Positions 33,596 through 41,766 of a stretch of DNA of 64,000 nt are shown here, piece after piece. Position 1 is the stretch's first letter; every line of letters begins with the position of its first letter. The stretch comes from Bacillota bacterium (GTDB lineage: Bacteria; Bacillota; Clostridia; Peptostreptococcales; Anaerovoracaceae), in the NCBI GenBank assembly GCA_017431785.1, contig JAFRKJ010000008.1, forward strand, positions 62,001 to 126,000. Direction: 5' to 3'. Both the position numbers and the translations under genes were made by a program. The notes below the pieces were generated by a model. The model was not told where the DNA came from. It searched no databases and was given only the letters and a program-made list of their open reading frames with translations.

Positions 33596-34759
33596 TTACA
33601 GGAGCAATGTTTTATCTTCGCCCATCCCCACGCAGCCGGTCAGGTCGTATTTGTTGCCGGCCTCGTCGAGAATAAACCCTTCCAGTTCGCCGAAGGTGAT
33701 GTAGTAGTCGATGTTCACAACGCCTGCATGCATGATCATCGGATTCAGGCTGTAGACCTTGAATTTCAGATCCACCATGTCGTACTCATCTTTTATGAGC
33801 CATTCGGCGTAGTCTTTGAAGTCTGCCGTCTCAGGGTTTCTGGTAAATGTCACTGGAGGGAGAAGGCTTGATGCGCCTTCCAGCCACAGAATATTTTCAT
33901 TGTATTTGTCCTGATCGATAGACTGATTGCGGGTCAGGTTGAAAGCAAGGTATTTTTTCTCACCGTTGAAATCATATCTTCCCAAGGTGGTGACCCAATC
34001 ATAATGAGCATGCCGAGGATAGTAGCCTCTGTGGTCATCGACGACAGCGACAGTGTCTTCGTCGCATTCCATCTTCTCCCCGTTGAGAATCAGAAAACCT
34101 TCCGCCTTGAAGAAATCTTTCTGCGAATACAAAGGCCGCGGTTTCGTCTCCGAGAACGGAATGCTCGCGATGCTCGGATTGGACAATCTGGTCAGATGAA
34201 GATCATAGAAAATCTCCGCCTCGCCGGTGTTTTCCTTCATGGCTGCGACAGCTGTTTTGTCAGCCTTTGGATCGGTGATCAGGCATTTCCCTTTGTGGGC
34301 GCCGGACAGATCCACACGTCCTTCGTTCAACGTGTTTTCATATCTCACGAAGCTGACATCTGTCTCCGCGTAAGCGACTGCGCCATTGATGAGGTTCGGT
34401 GCGATCTGTGTTTTCTTGCTTTTGAGATTCGTATCCCAGCAGTAGGTTTTGCGGGTGCGTTTGTCATAAAACACATTCAGCGTCTTGCCGAAGATGCCCA
34501 TATCACATACGACAGCGAGCAGTACGCCGTTCTTAAAATGGACTTCCGTCGCTTCCCACAAAGTCAGTTTGAGGCGATTGAAGATGTTAGGCATGGATGT
34601 CGGCCCTTTCAGTTTCAAAAAATCCATTTTCTCGAATTCCCTGTCGAAGGTTCCGAATTCGCAGGTTCCGTCCGCCCTGCAGATGTTTTCAGGCGTTGGA
34701 ACTGCACGCCTGATTTCATTTATATATTTGCTGTATTCTCCTCTGATCTGGTTTGACAT
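33596..34759 (-). CDS. DUF2804 family protein
   Basis: A 387-residue protein of the DUF2804 family, without signal peptide or membrane span. Recognisable features are FNRLKLTLWEATEVHFKNGV near residue 60, DDHRGYYPRHAHYDWVTTLG near residue 240 and FNLTRNQSIDQDKYNEN. These resemble lipocalin-like, ligand-binding beta proteins (AttH/hydroxysteroid-type folds), but the biochemical role is not known. AAGGGAGGAATAGGATT precedes the ATG. Confidence 0.75.
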   Translation of the reverse strand: MSNQIRGEYSKYINEIRRAVPTPENICRADGTCEFGTFDREFEKMDFLKLKGPTSMPNIFNRLKLTLWEATEVHFKNGVLLAVVCDMGIFGKTLNVFYDKRTRKTYCWDTNLKSKKTQIAPNLINGAVAYAETDVSFVRYENTLNEGRVDLSGAHKGKCLITDPKADKTAVAAMKENTGEAEIFYDLHLTRLSNPSIASIPFSETKPRPLYSQKDFFKAEGFLILNGEKMECDEDTVAVVDDHRGYYPRHAHYDWVTTLGRYDFNGEKKYLAFNLTRNQSIDQDKYNENILWLEGASSLLPPVTFTRNPETADFKDYAEWLIKDEYDMVDLKFKVYSLNPMIMHAGVVNIDYYITFGELEGFILDEAGNKYDLTGCVGMGEDKTLLL

Positions 34760-34864
34760 AATCCTATTCCTCCCTTAAATGAAGTGTACTATAATTATAA
34801 ACGACATTGCATAATCAGTACAGCAGGTGTTAAACTTTCTGTATACCAAAAGGGAGGAATGAAT

Positions 34865-35437
34865 ATGCTGACACTTGAAAGAGCGAAAGAGTTGAATGGC
34901 ACGATGGTGACGGATCATGCATTGATCATCCACGCTACAAATGTCATGGCTGCTATGGGGGCGATGGCGGAACACTTCGGAGAGGACAAGGAGTATTGGC
35001 AGGCAGTAGGATATCTCCACGATTATGATTATGAGAAATACCCGGAAGAGCATCTGCAGCACACAGAGAAGGAGCTGCTTGCGGAAGGCGTCGATCCGGA
35101 AGCCGTGCGCGCCATTATGGCTCATGGATACGGTATCTGCACGGATGTGGAGCCGCTGACAAATATGGAGAAGAGTCTGTTTGCTGTGGACGAACTCACT
35201 GGAATCATTCAGGCTTACGCCCGCATGCGCCCGGAAGGCATCCACAACATGGCCGCAAAAGGCATCATGAAGAGGTTCAAGGATAAGAGATTCGCGGCAG
35301 GCTGCGACAGAGATGTCATTAAACAGGGATGTGAGATGCTGGGTATGGAATTACGCGATGTTGCGGAAATTTGCGCGCGCGGCATGGAAGAGTTCGCTGC
35401 CGAGATCGAGCTGGACGGAGAGGTGCAGGATGCGTGA
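34865..35437 (+). CDS. HD-domain hydrolase
   Basis: A 190-residue HD-family metal-dependent phosphohydrolase-like protein. DHALIIHATNVMAAMGAMAEHF and GYLHDYDYEKYPEEH carry the H...HD metal ligands near residues 17 and 48, with VDELTGIIQAYARMRP near residue 104. The start at 34865 is set by GGGAGG 7 bases upstream. Its end overlaps the start of a cysteine hydrolase by 8 bases, so the two are co-translated. The natural substrate is unknown. Confidence 0.85.
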   Translation: MLTLERAKELNGTMVTDHALIIHATNVMAAMGAMAEHFGEDKEYWQAVGYLHDYDYEKYPEEHLQHTEKELLAEGVDPEAVRAIMAHGYGICTDVEPLTNMEKSLFAVDELTGIIQAYARMRPEGIHNMAAKGIMKRFKDKRFAAGCDRDVIKQGCEMLGMELRDVAEICARGMEEFAAEIELDGEVQDA

Positions 35438-35948
35438 TGTATTGATTGTCGTCGATATGCAGAACGATTTTATCGACGGCGCGCTGGGAACGAAAGAGGC
35501 CGTCGCCATTGTCCCAAAAGTCAAAGAGAAAATAGAAGGGTTTGAAGGAACAGTGATCTTTACGAGAGACACCCATGGACCGGAGTATATGCAGACACAG
35601 GAAGGGCGCAATCTTCCTGTTCCGCACTGCATCAAAGGCACCGACGGATGGCAGATCAAGCCGGAGCTTGATGCGCTTAGAACGACGGAACCCTTGGACA
35701 AAGTGACCTTTGGTTCGTCAGAGCTTGGACCGATGCTCAAGGCAATGAACGAAGAAGAACCGATCGGGGCCATTACCCTGATTGGGCTCTGCACGGATAT
35801 CTGCGTCATTTCCAACGCCATGATCGTGAAGGCGTTTCTGCCGGAAGTGCCGATTATCGTCGATGCACAGTGCTGTGCAGGGGTGACGCCGGAAACGCAT
35901 GAAAATGCCCTGGCAGCCATGCGGTGCTGCCAGATTCAGACGGTCTAG
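35430..35948 (+). CDS. Isochorismatase-family cysteine hydrolase (nicotinamidase-like)
   Basis: A 172-residue hydrolase with the Asp-Lys-Cys triad visible: LIVVDMQNDFIDGALG (Asp, residue 9), LDKVTFGSSELG (Lys), and GLCTDICVISNAMIVK (Cys, near residue 127). Length and motifs suit small nicotinamidase-like enzymes, but metal-site histidines of PncA are not all evident, so the substrate is left open. The ATG at 35430 lies within the end of the HD-domain gene. Confidence 0.85.
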   Translation: MRDVLIVVDMQNDFIDGALGTKEAVAIVPKVKEKIEGFEGTVIFTRDTHGPEYMQTQEGRNLPVPHCIKGTDGWQIKPELDALRTTEPLDKVTFGSSELGPMLKAMNEEEPIGAITLIGLCTDICVISNAMIVKAFLPEVPIIVDAQCCAGVTPETHENALAAMRCCQIQTV

Positions 35949-36002
35949 CGGCATCTGCGGACTGTTTGGTTGCGCCGCCTGCATTCGCAGCGCAATCGTT
36001 CA

Positions 36003-36030
36003 TTGACAAGAATTTTTGATATGATATAAT
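36003..36030 (+). promoter_or_regulatory. nhaC promoter
   Basis: TTGACA (36003-36008), a 16-base spacer and TATAAT (36025-36030), both perfect consensus boxes. Transcription should start near 36037, within the hairpin that follows. Confidence 0.75.
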
Positions 36031-36034
36031 CGTG

Positions 36035-36063
36035 CTCGCGGGCTTTTCAGCCTGCGAGTTTTT
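36035..36063 (+). terminator. Terminator-like hairpin at the 5' end of the nhaC transcript
   Basis: CTCGCGGGCT (36035-36044) pairs with AGCCTGCGAG (36049-36058, one wobble), then five T. It has terminator form yet begins at about the transcription start, so it may cap and stabilise the mRNA, act on an RNA initiated upstream from the cysteine hydrolase operon, or attenuate nhaC. Confidence 0.6.
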
Positions 36064-36107
36064 ACATTATATTTTATATATTTCTATCATTGGAGAGTGA
36101 CATAAAA

Positions 36108-37427
36108 ATGGAACAGAAAAAACCAAACGGACTGGCACTGCTGCCGATCATCATCTTCCTGATCGTATATCTGGGCAGTGGCATCTACTATGAGTACATC
36201 AATCCGGTCGAGGGTGGAATGGGCTTCTACGTGACATCTGTAGTCGTAGCGTTCATGATCGCATTGGCCGTTGCATTCGTGCAGAACAAAGAGCTTCCTT
36301 TTGATGAGAAGATCACTGCCTGCGCCAGAGGAATCGGCGATGACAACATTACGATCATGCTGTTCATCTTCCTTCTGGCAGGCGCTTTCTCAGGTGTTGC
36401 AAAGGCATCCGGCGGAGCCGACAGTACAGCTTACATGCTCCTGGATGTCATCCCATCCGGATTTGCAGTACCAGGACTCTTTATCATCGCATGCATTATC
36501 TCAATGGCAATGGGTACTTCCTGCGGAACGATCACAGTTCTTGCACCGATTGCAATGAGCGTTGCAGAGACAGCAAATCTCAGCCTGCCGCTTTGTATCG
36601 GCACCATCGTCGGCGGCGCAATGTTCGGTGACAACCTTTCGTTTATCAGTGACACGACCATTGCTGCCACAAAGACACAGGGTATCGCAATGAAAGAAAA
36701 GTTCAAGGCGAACTTCCGCATCGCCCTTCCTGCAGCGATCGCAACTCTGATTCTGCTGATCGTTCTGTGCATGAGAAGCAGCGGCGCAGAAATCGGCCAC
36801 TTTGACTTCAATTTCCTGCAGGCAATGCCATACTTCGCAGTTCTCATTGCTGCACTTTGCGGCATCAATGTATTCATCGTACTTGGCTGCGGTGCGATCC
36901 TCAGCATGATCATGGGGCTGATCACCGGTTCCCTGACGATGAGCTCTGCCATGTCAGCTATGGGAGAAGGAACAACCGGAATGTTCGAGACAATGATCGT
37001 AACGATTCTGGTAGCTTCCATCGGTGCCCTCATGAGAGAGTTTGGCGGATTTGAGTTTATCCTTCAGCTGATCCAGCGTGGATTCAAGAGCCGCAGGGGA
37101 GGAGAGTTCGGCATCGGTCTTCTTGTTTCCATTATGGATATCGCAACAGCGAACAACACAGTTGCAATCGTTATGGCCGGACCTCTGGCAAAGAACGTCA
37201 GCGAACACTTCGATGTTTCGCCGGCAAGAACAGCCTCTATTCTGGATATCTTCTCCTGCATCTGGCAGGGAATCATTCCTTATGGAGCACAGCTGCTCAT
37301 CGCAGCAGGCATCGCCGGAATCGGAAGCATCACGATCGTGCCGTTCCTGTTCTATCAGGGATTCCTACTCATCAGCGTCATCGTCTCGATCATCTTCGGC
37401 ATCGGAGTCAAAAGAGAAGAGGCATAA
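36108..37427 (+). CDS. nhaC: NhaC-family Na+/H+ antiporter
   Basis: Membrane antiporter of 439 residues with about 11-12 spans. Motifs of the NhaC family include SMAMGTSCGTITVLAPIA and GGAMFGDNLSFISDTTIAATKTQG (conserved aspartates in the membrane centre), and IATANNTVAIVMAGPLAK in the second half. The ATG at 36108 follows GGAGAGTGACATAAAA; an upstream TTG inside the ribosome site is not used. Amino acid exchange (malate/lactate or tyrosine type) occurs in relatives, so Na+/H+ is the default assignment only. Confidence 0.85.
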   Translation: MEQKKPNGLALLPIIIFLIVYLGSGIYYEYINPVEGGMGFYVTSVVVAFMIALAVAFVQNKELPFDEKITACARGIGDDNITIMLFIFLLAGAFSGVAKASGGADSTAYMLLDVIPSGFAVPGLFIIACIISMAMGTSCGTITVLAPIAMSVAETANLSLPLCIGTIVGGAMFGDNLSFISDTTIAATKTQGIAMKEKFKANFRIALPAAIATLILLIVLCMRSSGAEIGHFDFNFLQAMPYFAVLIAALCGINVFIVLGCGAILSMIMGLITGSLTMSSAMSAMGEGTTGMFETMIVTILVASIGALMREFGGFEFILQLIQRGFKSRRGGEFGIGLLVSIMDIATANNTVAIVMAGPLAKNVSEHFDVSPARTASILDIFSCIWQGIIPYGAQLLIAAGIAGIGSITIVPFLFYQGFLLISVIVSIIFGIGVKREEA

Positions 37428-37450
37428 GAGGAAAGACAAAGACAAAAGAA

Positions 37451-37482
37451 AAATGCTGTCGCAGAATGCGGCAGCATTTTTG
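37451..37482. terminator. Bidirectional terminator between nhaC and the aldehyde dehydrogenase gene
   Basis: AAATGCTGTCGCA pairs with TGCGGCAGCATTT (one wobble) around GAA, followed by T and preceded by A. Confidence 0.8.
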
Positions 37483-37529
37483 GTTGCGCTATCTTATTGG
37501 TCTGACTCTCAAAAGATCTGTTTAATGGT

Positions 37530-38948
37530 CTATCTCTCGAAGAGCCGGAGCATCTTCATTTTATATGCGTTTTCTCTGCCTGTGTAAGGATGCTCGCGTA
37601 AAGGCAGATTGAACTTCGTGTATCCTCTCAGTACGGTGCATGGGTGTGTGAACTCCAGGAATCCCCATTTGCCGTGATAGGAACCCATACCGGAGTGGCC
37701 GGTGCCGTTGAACGGCGCACCCTTGACCATCATGTGCAGGCATACTTCGTTGATGCATCCGCCGCCGAACTGCTGTGTTTCCATGACTTTGTTGGCCCAT
37801 TTGATATCCTTGGTGAACAGATAGAGAGCAAGGCCGTGTTCACGGTCTGCGATGGTTTCCAGAATATCATCCACCTGATCGTCCGGGAATGGAACGACCG
37901 GAAGCAGAGGTGAGAACAGCTCATGCTGCACAATTGGCTCATCCTTTTCGACTGGATAGATGATGGTCGGCTGGTAGCGAAGGCTGACGAGATCCCCGTT
38001 TCCTCCGAATATGATGCGGTCACGGTATTCATCAGCTTCATCAGCGCATTTCATATAGGCGCCGCCGGAGATGAGACGTGGATATTCCGGATTCAGCAAA
38101 GCGTCTTCACCGATCTGTTTGACGAAAGCAGCCTTGAGTTCCTCGAGAAATTCCTCAGCGATTTCCTCAGCCACCGCCACTTGATTGATGTTGATGCAGA
38201 TCTGCCCGCTATTGCAGAGTTTGAAGAAGGCGATTTTGCGGGCGGCATCCGCAAGGTCTGCGTCTTTTCTCACGATGCACCAGTTGCCTGTTTCACCGCC
38301 TAGTTCAAGTGCGACTGGAGTCAGATTTTCTGCTGCTTTTGCCATGACATGTTTCGCGACAGCCGGCGATCCAGTGTAGAAAATCTTGTCAAACCGCTGG
38401 TCGAGGCACATGTCAGCCACATCATGGCCGCCGCCGATGACGGTAATGTATTCTTCCGGATAGATTTCAGAAATCATCTTCATCATCACATCCGTGCAGT
38501 GAGGTGTTTTGGAGCTGGTCTTTATGACAGCTGTGTTGCCGCCTGCAATGCTTGCCGCCAGTACGCCGAAGGTCAGGGTGAACGGGAAGTTGAACGGGCT
38601 GATGATGAGAGAGACACCGTAAGGTTTATGGTACACCTTCGTAAATAAGCTCGGGAAACAGGTCAGTCCGCTGAAGAGCAGATCGGGTTTCGCCCAGCGC
38701 TTCAATCCCTCGATCATCTCGTTGATCTCCAGAATCACAGTGCCGATATCACAGAAAAACGCTTCTGCTTCACTGCGCCCCAGATCCTCCGCCAGCGCTT
38801 CTGTAATTTCTTTCTCATAGAGAGACATCTGCACTTTGAGACGCTTGAGCTGCACGATGCGCCAATCCGTTTCCAGAGTGACTCCGCTGCGGAAAAAGTC
38901 CCGCTGTCTCTCCGTGATGTCTTTTATGAATGCATTCGTATATTCCAT
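37530..38948 (-). CDS. NAD(P)-dependent aldehyde dehydrogenase (class 3-like)
   Basis: Oxidises aldehydes to acids. It has 472 residues. Motifs are GVSLIISPFNFPFTLTFG near residue 115, FYTGSPAVAKHVM near residue 195, the catalytic glutamate in ALELGGETGNW, and the catalytic cysteine in NSGQICININQ near residue 255. The residue after GG is Glu where most family members have Lys. The start at 38948 is preferred because TGAGG lies 6 bases upstream; a 12-residue longer start exists. The C-terminus (HSGMGSYHGKWGFLEFTH) matches long-chain or fatty aldehyde dehydrogenases. The physiological substrate is unknown. Confidence 0.88.
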   Translation of the reverse strand: MEYTNAFIKDITERQRDFFRSGVTLETDWRIVQLKRLKVQMSLYEKEITEALAEDLGRSEAEAFFCDIGTVILEINEMIEGLKRWAKPDLLFSGLTCFPSLFTKVYHKPYGVSLIISPFNFPFTLTFGVLAASIAGGNTAVIKTSSKTPHCTDVMMKMISEIYPEEYITVIGGGHDVADMCLDQRFDKIFYTGSPAVAKHVMAKAAENLTPVALELGGETGNWCIVRKDADLADAARKIAFFKLCNSGQICININQVAVAEEIAEEFLEELKAAFVKQIGEDALLNPEYPRLISGGAYMKCADEADEYRDRIIFGGNGDLVSLRYQPTIIYPVEKDEPIVQHELFSPLLPVVPFPDDQVDDILETIADREHGLALYLFTKDIKWANKVMETQQFGGGCINEVCLHMMVKGAPFNGTGHSGMGSYHGKWGFLEFTHPCTVLRGYTKFNLPLREHPYTGRENAYKMKMLRLFER

Positions 38949-39094
38949 ATCAAACCTCAACATGTTGTATTTTACGATCCGCATGCGTATACATATTGCA
39001 TACCTGTATTGCGGATTTGTCTGTGTTAATGTATTATATTATATTATGACATAAGAAAGACAAAAGCGCCATATGCCATATAGAGAGGAATAAA

Positions 39095-41680
39095 ATGCTA
39101 TTTTGTCCACTTGGCTTAATTGAATTAATACCCGGTCTCATAGCGATCGTATTTCTCTTCAGAATCGTATGCCGTTGGTTTATATTCAAAAAAATGGGCA
39201 CCAGACCATGGTTGAGCCTGTTTCCTATCATACGTGAATTTCTGATTTTTAAAAAATGCTGGAAGCTATGGCCCTTCCTGGTGCTGCTCGCGCTGTCAGT
39301 CATATTCGGTCTGATTGTGCAGGTCACGGCTTACTTTGACGTATACGTACCGATTCCTCATTTCATCAGACAAAATCTATTTGCGCTGTCCATTATCTGT
39401 CTGATCATTCTGACCATACTCATGTACAAGCATCTTGCCTTTGCATTCGGACATGACATCGGATATCTGATGGGCCTGCTGTTCCTGAATCCGGTCTTTT
39501 TGGGAATGATGGCTTTTTCTAAGAACACCTATCATGAAGATCTGGCAAAGATGACCGGGAAGGAAGCCAGAGAATACACAGAAAAAAGACGCACACTCAG
39601 AAACAAGGTTCTGAGTGTGGTTTCCGCGCTGATTATTGTGGGAACATCCGTTGGATATGTTTCTTATATCATGTACACGGAACAGCAGCCACCGCTTCTG
39701 ATCAACAAGAGACTTGCTGAAACATATGAAAGAACTGCAGGTTATGTCAGCGGAAGAGGGAAGGTGATCTATCCTGCTATTGAGAGCACTGCTGTCCGCG
39801 ATCACAGTGTAAGGGATCACTACTTCCCGGATAAATCCCATGTCAAAGAGACGACGGTCTATATGTATCTTGTAGGTTCTGATCTGGAAGACACGACGGG
39901 TTCGGCATCTGTCAATCTGGCGCAGATCAAGGATGCAACGGCGGCTGGAAGCAACCTCAAATTCATCATTGAAGCCGGCGGTACCGGCAGATGGTTTACA
40001 GATGGATTCCTGAACAGGAAGACCGCCAGATACATGATCAAAGATGGCGAAGTTACATTGCTGGAAACTTTACCGAGCAATACGAGCATGTCAAATGGAG
40101 AGACGCTGAAAGACTTTCTGATTTGGGCGAACAATACCTATCCGTCAGACCGGAAGATGCTGTTCTTCTGGGATCACGGCGGAGGTTTTTCAGGGTTTGG
40201 CGCGGACATCGTCACGCCGGGAAAGAATGGAAGATTGCTCTCCATGGATGCCATCACAAAGGCTCTGCGCGCATCCAACCAGAAATATGATGTGATAGCC
40301 TTTGACGCGTGCCTCATGCAGACCATGGAAGTAGGTTATTGTCTGGAGCCTTTTGCGGATTACCTGATTGCATCTGAAGAAAGCGAACCGGACAGCGGAC
40401 TGTATTACACAGCTGCCTTTGGAAGACTCGCCCAGGAACCGACCCTTGATACATTGAAGTTTGGAGCCATGATGTGTTCCTCCTTCGATCAGTCTCTGGA
40501 ACTGCTGAACGGAAGTCCTCAGGTGGCGTACACGGTATCCATGGTGGACCTCAGGTATATTCCGTCCGTGCAGAAAATGTTTGTCGGTTATCTGGACCGT
40601 CTAGACAGGAAGTTCAGAACAGATAAGAGCAGCTTCGCACAGATGTCTACCGCCCGCTCAAAGGCTTATGAGTTCCAGATGGAAGACCAGATCGATTTGA
40701 TCGACTTCATCGAGATGAGTGAACTGCCGGCTGCGCAAAAAGACAAAATGATCAACAGGGTGAAAAAATCCATTACAGTGCGCAGTTCCGCCAGCGCAAA
40801 TCACATCAACGGACTGGCAGTTTATATGCCGTACGATGACCTCTACAGCTACTCGAATGTGTACGGGGACATGGTGAAACTGAATCTGACAAATGAAACA
40901 AAAGTCTATAATGATTTCGCGAGCATCATAGGCAGCCAGAAGATCACAAAAGACGACTGGGATTTCGGGTACTATAAAGATGAAGACTGGTATGTAGACG
41001 ATTTTGAGAATTACAACGCGTCACTGTTCAGACAGGACATTCCGCTTCTGGAACGTGGCGATCACTACGTGATTGACCTTTCAGAGAAAGAGAAAGAATC
41101 AATCATCAGCTATGAACAGGGCGTGAGATTAAAGATCGGCAGTCGTTACGCAGATTTGGGAAGCAACTATGTGTTCGATGACGATGGAGATGATGATTAC
41201 GATCTGCAGTTCGATGGCAAATGGGTCGCCATAAACGGCGCTCCCGCAGCGCTTCACCCGGGTACGATCATGGAGGCGGAAGACGGTTCGGTTATTTATA
41301 GCGGAACGGTGGATGCGATGCTGAACTTTATGATTCCGATCACGATCTTTATTGAATGGCCGGAAGACGGAGGACAGGGAACGATTGTCGGATATCTTCC
41401 GAAGAGCCAGGACTCTGATGATATCGATGAATCTGGAATGCCGAGAGGTATCAAGCAGTTCAAGGGAAGCAATATCGTGACATTGACCTATGACTGGTAC
41501 GATGAAGAGGGTAATTACCTTTCGACTGCACTGGGACATCTTCCGATGAATGTCGGTGTGTACGGACTCAAAGTGGCACAGGAGGATATCAGCGACCGCA
41601 ACTACGAATACTACGGTGTTCTCTATGATATCCTGAACAGAGTATTGAAGACCGAGGTCGTCAAGCATGAGAAAGAGTAA
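39095..41680 (+). CDS. Membrane-anchored clostripain-family (C11) cysteine protease
   Basis: An 861-residue protein. Residues 1-200 hold four to five membrane spans resembling the DUF5684-type region (IELIPGLIAIVFLFRIVCRW, with PWLSLFPIIREFLIFKKCW between spans). The remainder is an outside domain with the C11 catalytic pair: His361 in FFWDHGGGFSGFG and Cys406 in FDACLMQTMEVGY. After the protease domain comes a 250-residue beta-rich tail rich in Asp/Tyr. Secreted clostripain has a signal peptide instead; this one would stay at the cell surface. The ATG follows GAGAGGAATAAA. Targets are unknown; substrate preference for Arg or Lys is typical of the family. Confidence 0.85.
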   Translation: MLFCPLGLIELIPGLIAIVFLFRIVCRWFIFKKMGTRPWLSLFPIIREFLIFKKCWKLWPFLVLLALSVIFGLIVQVTAYFDVYVPIPHFIRQNLFALSIICLIILTILMYKHLAFAFGHDIGYLMGLLFLNPVFLGMMAFSKNTYHEDLAKMTGKEAREYTEKRRTLRNKVLSVVSALIIVGTSVGYVSYIMYTEQQPPLLINKRLAETYERTAGYVSGRGKVIYPAIESTAVRDHSVRDHYFPDKSHVKETTVYMYLVGSDLEDTTGSASVNLAQIKDATAAGSNLKFIIEAGGTGRWFTDGFLNRKTARYMIKDGEVTLLETLPSNTSMSNGETLKDFLIWANNTYPSDRKMLFFWDHGGGFSGFGADIVTPGKNGRLLSMDAITKALRASNQKYDVIAFDACLMQTMEVGYCLEPFADYLIASEESEPDSGLYYTAAFGRLAQEPTLDTLKFGAMMCSSFDQSLELLNGSPQVAYTVSMVDLRYIPSVQKMFVGYLDRLDRKFRTDKSSFAQMSTARSKAYEFQMEDQIDLIDFIEMSELPAAQKDKMINRVKKSITVRSSASANHINGLAVYMPYDDLYSYSNVYGDMVKLNLTNETKVYNDFASIIGSQKITKDDWDFGYYKDEDWYVDDFENYNASLFRQDIPLLERGDHYVIDLSEKEKESIISYEQGVRLKIGSRYADLGSNYVFDDDGDDDYDLQFDGKWVAINGAPAALHPGTIMEAEDGSVIYSGTVDAMLNFMIPITIFIEWPEDGGQGTIVGYLPKSQDSDDIDESGMPRGIKQFKGSNIVTLTYDWYDEEGNYLSTALGHLPMNVGVYGLKVAQEDISDRNYEYYGVLYDILNRVLKTEVVKHEKE

Positions 41681-41690
41681 ACTGCAAAAG

Positions 41691-41722
41691 AAATCCCCGA
41701 ATCTGATGATTCGGGGATTTTT
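41691..41722. terminator. Terminator downstream of the C11 protease gene
   Basis: AAATCCCCGAATC pairs perfectly with GATTCGGGGATTT around TGAT, followed by six T. The A run on the other side lets it serve the convergent lipoprotein gene too. Confidence 0.88.
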
Positions 41723-41766
41723 TATAGTGTCTTTGCGCCAGCAGCTTTGGCCGAGTTGTTCAGCGA

